Of a DNA stretch of 64,000 nucleotides, positions 55,328 through 64,000 are shown piece after piece. Position 1 is the stretch's first letter. Each line of letters starts with the position of its first letter. Location: NCBI RefSeq assembly GCF_002269385.1, contig NZ_CP022957.1, forward strand, positions 1,049,001-1,113,000. Reading direction: 5' to 3'. Origin of the DNA: Maribacter cobaltidurans. GTDB taxonomy: Bacteria; Bacteroidota; Bacteroidia; Flavobacteriales; Flavobacteriaceae. Below the pieces are notes generated by a model. It was not told the DNA's origin. It ran no database searches and saw nothing but the letters and a program-made list of their open reading frames with translations. Both the position numbers and the translations under genes were made by a program.

Positions 55328-57790
55328 ATGAAAAGTCCTTTTTATTTCCTTATTTCCTTTATTCCCATAATTCTTTTTGGCCAACAATCAGATGATTTAA
55401 AATTATGGTATGACGAGCCTTCAGGAGAGGTTTGGGAAAAAGCCTTACCTATAGGAAACGGTAGGATAGGAGCCATGGTCTATGGGAATGTGGATAAAGA
55501 TATTTTTCAATTGAATGAACATACGGTTTGGAGTGGAAGCCCTAACCGTAACGATAATCCCAATGCACTGGAAGCTTTGCCCGAAGTGCGCGAGCTGATT
55601 TTTAAAGGCGAATATAAGGCCGCCGAACAACTGGCCAATGAGAAAATCATTACCAAAAAATCGCATGGCCAAATGTTTCAACCCGTGGGTAATCTGGAGC
55701 TATCGTTTCCAAACCACGACAACTACCAAGATTATTATCGGGAATTGGATATCAGCAAGGCCATCAGCAAAACCTCATACCAATTAAATGGGGTTACCTA
55801 TACCCGGGAAGCCTTTGTTTCTTTGGCCGACCGTGTGTTGGTCATCAAACTTTCCGCTGATGAACCGGGTAAAGTTTCATTTACGGCAAACTTTACTTCG
55901 CCACATCTAGAACCAAGAATTGAGACTCAGGATAACGACCAACTTTCCCTTTGGGGTAAAACAAGCGACCACGAAGGAATAGAAGGTAAAGTGGAATTCA
56001 ATGCACTGGCCAAAATAAAAACTACTAACGGAACAGTCACCCAAACCAATTCCTCCGTAAAAGTTAAAAATGCAAGTGATGCTATTATTATGGTTTCCAT
56101 TGCTACGAACTTTAATTCATACCATGATTTGGGTGGTGATGAAATGGAACGCGCAAAAGCGTATTTGGATACTGCTTTTGAAAAGGAGTATGACCAATTA
56201 AAGTCCGACCACATTAAAAAATACCAGGAACTTTTTGAGAGGGTTGTATTGGATTTTGGAAGTTCGGAGGCTTCAAAACTACCTACAGATGAGCGCTTGG
56301 CGAACTTTAGAAATACCGAAGACCCCTCATTTGTTGCCCTTTATTTTCAATTTGGAAGATATCTATTGATATCCTCTTCCCAACCTGGCGGACAACCGGC
56401 CAACTTGCAGGGGATATGGAACGGACGCATGAAACCCGCGTGGGACAGTAAATATACAATCAACATAAACGCCGAAATGAACTATTGGCCCGCAGAGCGA
56501 ACCAACCTCTCGGAATTGCACGAACCCTTTTTGACCATGGTGAAAGAGCTTTCGGAAACGGGAAAAGAAACCGCAAAAGTGATGTACGGCGCAAAGGGTT
56601 GGATGGCGCACCACAATACCGATATATGGCGAATAACCGGCCCCATAGACGGTGCGTTTTGGGGTATTTGGAACGGCGGTGGTGCATGGACCAGTCAACA
56701 TCTTTGGGAACACTATTTATATACCGGTGATACCTCATTTTTACAATCCATCTATCCCGTTTTAAAAGGTACTGCCGAGTTCTATGCCGATTTTTTGGTT
56801 GAACATCCGAATTATCCCTATCTGGTAGTTGCTCCTGGAAATTCCCCCGAAAACGCCCCAGAGGAACATCAAGGTTCTTCCATTACGGCAGGTTCTACCA
56901 TGGACAATCAGCTAGTTTTTGATGTTTTCAATACCGCAATCAAAGCCTCTAAAATTTTGGGAAAGGATGAAGCTTTTGCCGATTCCCTTAAAACATTACG
57001 CAAACAACTACCCCCCATGCAAGTGGGCAAGCACAACCAATTACAGGAATGGCTGGATGATGTGGATTCACCCGAAGACCATCATAGGCATATTTCCCAT
57101 TTGTACGGTCTCTTTCCGTCCAACCAGATTTCGCCCTACCGAACTCCCAAACTTTTTGCAGCTTCTAAAAATACGCTCTTACAACGTGGTGATGTTTCTA
57201 CGGGATGGAGCATGGGCTGGAAGGTAAATTGGTGGGCCAAAATGCAGGACGGCAACCACGCCTATAAATTGATAAAAGACCAACTGACTCCGGTCGGCAT
57301 AAACCAAGGTGGAGGCGGTACCTACAATAACCTTTTTGACGCGCACCCACCGTTTCAAATCGATGGTAATTTTGGGTGTACTTCCGGTATTGCCGAAATG
57401 TTATTGCAAAGTTCCGATGGGTCGGTTCATTTACTCCCTGCCATTCCGGATGCCTTAAAGTCCGGTTATGTAGGCGGATTAAAAGCCAGGGGCGATTTTG
57501 AATTGGTTTCGATGGAATGGGAGGATAAAAAATTAGTGGTCGCTACGATCAAATCGCATTTGGGAGGAAACCTTCGGCTTCGAGTTCCAAATGCTGTAGA
57601 ATTAATAGGAACGGGAACCTTGAAAAAAGCGGGAGGCGAAAACCCGAATCCACTCTTTTATGTACCTGAAACAGCTGCACCCATAATTTCCAAAGAGGCC
57701 ACCTTGGAAAATCTTGAATTGGAAAACACGTTTCTATACGATTTGGAAACCGAAAAAGGAAGAACGTACACCTTTATAATTAAGAAGTAA
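55328..57790 (+). CDS. GH95 alpha-L-fucosidase/alpha-L-galactosidase
   Basis: An 820-residue secreted enzyme (signal peptide ending ILFGQQ). It has the N-terminal GH95 beta-sandwich starting LWYDEPSGEVWEKALPIGNGRIGAM-like text (key boxes WEKALPIGNG and LNEHTVWSG). The (alpha/alpha)6 barrel carries GIWNGRMKPAWDSKYTININAEMNYW-like text, whose NAEMNYW Asn/Glu region is the catalytic neighbourhood. C-terminal QIDGNFGCTSGIAEMLLQS follows. GH95 enzymes invert alpha-1,2-fucosyl or alpha-L-galactosyl linkages. In xylan loci of Bacteroides ovatus a GH95 removes alpha-L-galactose from complex glucuronoarabinoxylan side chains, which would suit this context; fucose is the alternative. It opens the plus-strand operon that runs to the window end. 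Confidence 0.92.
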   Translation: MKSPFYFLISFIPIILFGQQSDDLKLWYDEPSGEVWEKALPIGNGRIGAMVYGNVDKDIFQLNEHTVWSGSPNRNDNPNALEALPEVRELIFKGEYKAAEQLANEKIITKKSHGQMFQPVGNLELSFPNHDNYQDYYRELDISKAISKTSYQLNGVTYTREAFVSLADRVLVIKLSADEPGKVSFTANFTSPHLEPRIETQDNDQLSLWGKTSDHEGIEGKVEFNALAKIKTTNGTVTQTNSSVKVKNASDAIIMVSIATNFNSYHDLGGDEMERAKAYLDTAFEKEYDQLKSDHIKKYQELFERVVLDFGSSEASKLPTDERLANFRNTEDPSFVALYFQFGRYLLISSSQPGGQPANLQGIWNGRMKPAWDSKYTININAEMNYWPAERTNLSELHEPFLTMVKELSETGKETAKVMYGAKGWMAHHNTDIWRITGPIDGAFWGIWNGGGAWTSQHLWEHYLYTGDTSFLQSIYPVLKGTAEFYADFLVEHPNYPYLVVAPGNSPENAPEEHQGSSITAGSTMDNQLVFDVFNTAIKASKILGKDEAFADSLKTLRKQLPPMQVGKHNQLQEWLDDVDSPEDHHRHISHLYGLFPSNQISPYRTPKLFAASKNTLLQRGDVSTGWSMGWKVNWWAKMQDGNHAYKLIKDQLTPVGINQGGGGTYNNLFDAHPPFQIDGNFGCTSGIAEMLLQSSDGSVHLLPAIPDALKSGYVGGLKARGDFELVSMEWEDKKLVVATIKSHLGGNLRLRVPNAVELIGTGTLKKAGGENPNPLFYVPETAAPIISKEATLENLELENTFLYDLETEKGRTYTFIIKK

Positions 57791-57792
57791 GT

Positions 57793-60511
<2,719 letters not shown>

Positions 60512-60520
60512 AATGCTTAA

Positions 60521-61699
<1,179 letters not shown>

Positions 61700-61728
61700 A
61701 GCAGGCGATGAAACTTTAATACACTACT

Positions 61729-62931
61729 ATGAATTTTAAGAATTTTTATTTACAAATTTTCACCTCGGCTCTGCTGTTAACTGCAGCCCCTAGCTTTGGT
61801 CAGCAAGCGAATGTCAACTTGGACTATAACCCCCAAAAAGATACGGAAGGGTTGATTCCTTTTAGTGCAGCGGTAAATTCTCCCGAAGTGCACGATGACC
61901 GCACCGTTACTTTTCGGGTAAAAGCTCCCGACGCAAAAAATGTGGAATTGAACCCGGGTGCCATCAACACTGCTTTGGGCAAGGGAAGAGAGCCCATCCC
62001 TTTTACCAAAGGTGATGATGGGGTCTGGTCATTGACTATTGGCCCGCTTCCGGTGGATATGTATTCGTATCATTTTAGAATAGATGGTGCACAAATTGCA
62101 GATCCTAATAATACCCAGGCCGCTTTTACGGCCATGCCACCATACAGTACTTTGGTGGTGCATGGAGACGGCCCTGCGTATTATGATGCGAAAAATGTAC
62201 CCCATGGAAATGTTACGCGTCACGTTTATCATTCGGATGTCACCAATGGCGAAAGAGAATTATATGTTTACACTCCTCCTGGCTATGATTCCAGTAAAGA
62301 ATATCCAGTACTCTATCTGGTAGGAGGAAGTGGCGAACTACCTTCAAACTGGATTTATGATGGAAGGGCAAATTTTATTATGGACAATCTTTTGGCAGAA
62401 GGCAAGGCAAAACCAATGATTATTGCCATACCCAACAATCAGGTCATTCATCGGAATCATCCGGAGCATGCTGAACTAACCTTTGGTATTTTTGAAAAGG
62501 AGCTACGAAACCATGTGATTCCAATAGTAAATAAAAATTACAGTACAATAGAATCTCCTCAAGGAAGGGCCATTTCCGGATTGTCCATGGGCGGCCGTCA
62601 CAGCATGTTCATCGGTTTTAGGTCACTTGACCTTTTTGCAAACTTTGGAATTCTTAGCGCTGGCGATACCGATGCAGAAACTTCGTTGGCAGCTTTTTTA
62701 AATAATCCTAAAGTCAATGATAAGGTCGATTATCTTTTTGTAGGTCAAGGAACCAAGGAAGCGGAAGGCTTTTTCAACGCAAGGGTGAAAGGACTCGTAG
62801 ATGCTCTTAACAACCACAACATAGAACACGAATACTATGATGGAGGAAATGGTGGGCATGACTGGTCTACTTGGCGTCATCTCTTATATTACAGGTTTCT
62901 ACCTAATCTTTGGGAAGACCTTGATAATTGA
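61729..62931 (+). CDS. CE1-type esterase, copy 3 (more diverged)
   Basis: A 400-residue secreted esterase (signal peptide ending APSFGQ). The E-set domain runs from about 40 to 150, with the box VTFRVKAPDAKNVELNPG. In the esterase domain the elbow is GLSMGGRHS and the His is in GGHDWSTWRHLLY. It differs from copies 1 and 2 in the N-terminal domain and in PVLYLVGGSGELPSNW replacing the QHG motif. It is 29 bases after copy 2 and 17 before the CE15 gene. Confidence 0.87.
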   Translation: MNFKNFYLQIFTSALLLTAAPSFGQQANVNLDYNPQKDTEGLIPFSAAVNSPEVHDDRTVTFRVKAPDAKNVELNPGAINTALGKGREPIPFTKGDDGVWSLTIGPLPVDMYSYHFRIDGAQIADPNNTQAAFTAMPPYSTLVVHGDGPAYYDAKNVPHGNVTRHVYHSDVTNGERELYVYTPPGYDSSKEYPVLYLVGGSGELPSNWIYDGRANFIMDNLLAEGKAKPMIIAIPNNQVIHRNHPEHAELTFGIFEKELRNHVIPIVNKNYSTIESPQGRAISGLSMGGRHSMFIGFRSLDLFANFGILSAGDTDAETSLAAFLNNPKVNDKVDYLFVGQGTKEAEGFFNARVKGLVDALNNHNIEHEYYDGGNGGHDWSTWRHLLYYRFLPNLWEDLDN

Positions 62932-62948
62932 ACAACAATCCTTCCAAC

Positions 62949-64000
62949 ATGAAAAAACTACTATACTTCTTTATTTTTTTAAGTACTATCCTAGTAGGTG
63001 CCCAGAATAGTGATTTGTCAAGGGATAGTATCGCCAAGTATACCCAACAAGATTTTGCACAAATGAAGGAGCAATTGGGGATTACGATTCCCAATCGTCC
63101 AGGACCTTCGGGAAATCCAGCTGACCCGAATGCAGCCAATAGTGACGAAAATAAAGTTGTTGCATATAATCTTCCTGACCCTTTAACTACTTCAAAAGGA
63201 ACTCAAATAGTAACAGAAGAAGCTTGGTGGAAGATTAGAAAACCAGAAATAGTAGCACAGTTTGAAACAGAGATGTACGGTCATGTCCCCGAAAACATCC
63301 CCGATATAAGCTGGACCGTCGTATCGGAAAAAGACACCACAGCCGGTCCGTATCCGGTAACGGAAACGCTGCTCATAGGCAAGGTGGACAATTCCAATCA
63401 TCCCGATATCGAAGTTAATATAGAGTTGCTGATAGGCCTTCCCAAAAACAGTGAAAAGGCGGTGCCTTTGGTCACACGTTTTGGCTTTATCACTTGGCCT
63501 TTTGGTCCGCCTCCCGCAGAACCTAGCAGTTATTTTATGTCCTCTTATGAACCTTTATGGAAACAACAACTAATCTCACAAGACTGGGGCTATGCCATTT
63601 TGGTACCTTCAACCATTCAGGCAGATAATGGTGCGGGATTAACCTCAGGTATTATAGGTCTCGTCAATAAAGGAGAGCATAGAAGCCCGGAAGATTGGGG
63701 TGTACTCCGTGCTTGGGCCTGGGGAGCTGGAAAAGCCATGGACTATTATGAAACTAATCCAAAAATCGACGCCTCAAAAATCGGTATTGAAGGAACCTCT
63801 CGCTATGGCAAGGCGGCCTTGGTCACCATGGCTTTTGACCCACGGTTTTCTTTGGGCTTTATTGGTAGCTCTGGAGCTGGAGGAGCTTCCCTATTACGAA
63901 GGAATTTTGGTGAGATGGTAGAAAATTTGGCTTCTAGTGCAGAGTACCACTGGTTTGCAGGTAATTTCATTAAATATGCGAGCACCCTCACGGTAAATGA
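62949..64000 (+). CDS. CE15 glucuronoyl esterase (partial, 3' end off the window)
   Basis: About 350 residues from ATG 62949 to the window edge, with no stop. The signal peptide is MKKLLYFFIFLSTILVGAQ. The family marker G-x-S-R-x-G-K appears as GTSRYGKAAL, with Ser the nucleophile. Other conserved text includes WWKIRKPEIVAQFETEMYG early and GEHRSPEDWGVLRAWAWG before the active site. CE15 enzymes cut the ester between glucuronic acid of xylan and lignin alcohols. It fits with the GH67 and CE1 enzymes in a locus for decorated glucuronoarabinoxylan. The catalytic His and acid lie partly beyond the window. Confidence 0.9.
   Translation, partial: MKKLLYFFIFLSTILVGAQNSDLSRDSIAKYTQQDFAQMKEQLGITIPNRPGPSGNPADPNAANSDENKVVAYNLPDPLTTSKGTQIVTEEAWWKIRKPEIVAQFETEMYGHVPENIPDISWTVVSEKDTTAGPYPVTETLLIGKVDNSNHPDIEVNIELLIGLPKNSEKAVPLVTRFGFITWPFGPPPAEPSSYFMSSYEPLWKQQLISQDWGYAILVPSTIQADNGAGLTSGIIGLVNKGEHRSPEDWGVLRAWAWGAGKAMDYYETNPKIDASKIGIEGTSRYGKAALVTMAFDPRFSLGFIGSSGAGGASLLRRNFGEMVENLASSAEYHWFAGNFIKYASTLTVN

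Overview
The window looks like a chromosome segment from a marine-type Flavobacteriaceae bacterium (Bacteroidota). The evidence is moderately low GC with AT-rich spacers, two SusC/SusD pairs, a FecR-type anti-sigma/ECF sigma pair, a hybrid two-component sensor-regulator, Bacteroidota-style promoter elements (TAnnTTTG), many lipoproteins, and families typical of this group such as HYC_CC_PP and FG-GAP/ASPIC proteins. No tRNA, rRNA, CRISPR array, transposase or phage gene was seen. The window cuts a TolC-family gene on the left and a CE15 esterase gene on the right.

Region 1 (1-5.1 kb, minus strand) is a heavy-metal efflux locus: HYC_CC_PP protein, CusA/CzcA-type RND pump, TolC-type channel. 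The pump carries two frameshifts and the HYC_CC_PP gene an early in-frame stop, so the locus appears to be decaying. Region 2 (5.3-11.6 kb) holds a lipoprotein sulfatase on the plus strand and, on the minus strand, a compact L-fucose oxidation operon: Zn-dehydrogenase, lactonase, SDR L-fucose dehydrogenase, FucP permease and mutarotase. Region 3 (11.7-19.5 kb, minus) is unusual. It encodes secreted or Tat-like versions of families normally seen in the cytoplasm: a Gfo/Idh/MocA oxidoreductase, two RraA-type proteins, two enolase-superfamily acid-sugar dehydratases, a BASS transporter and a small NTF2-like protein. Region 4 (19.6-26.6 kb, minus) is a SusD/SusC pair whose SusC has an STN signalling domain, preceded by its FecR anti-sigma and ECF sigma factor.

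Region 5 (27.0-33.8 kb) encodes an XylX-like 2-keto-3-deoxy-sugar-acid dehydratase, a lipoprotein fusing two cupins to an SMP-30 lactonase, a dicupin protein, and a lipoprotein PQQ dehydrogenase with an inserted cytochrome c domain. Region 6 (34.1 kb to the end) is a large glucuronoarabinoxylan utilisation locus: GH67, HTCS regulator, GH10, GPH transporter, GH43, SGNH acetylesterase, FG-GAP lipoprotein, SusD, SusC, GH95, GH43, three tandem CE1-type esterases and a CE15 glucuronoyl esterase.

Read together, regions 3 to 6 suggest that xylan-derived sugars and uronic acids are released at the surface. Some may then be oxidised, de-lactonised and dehydrated outside the cytoplasm by the PQQ dehydrogenase, SMP-30 lactonase and exported enolase and RraA enzymes. 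The resulting acids could enter through the BASS carrier and be finished inside by the XylX-like enzyme. This extracytoplasmic sugar-acid route is an inference and is the strongest candidate here for an undescribed system.
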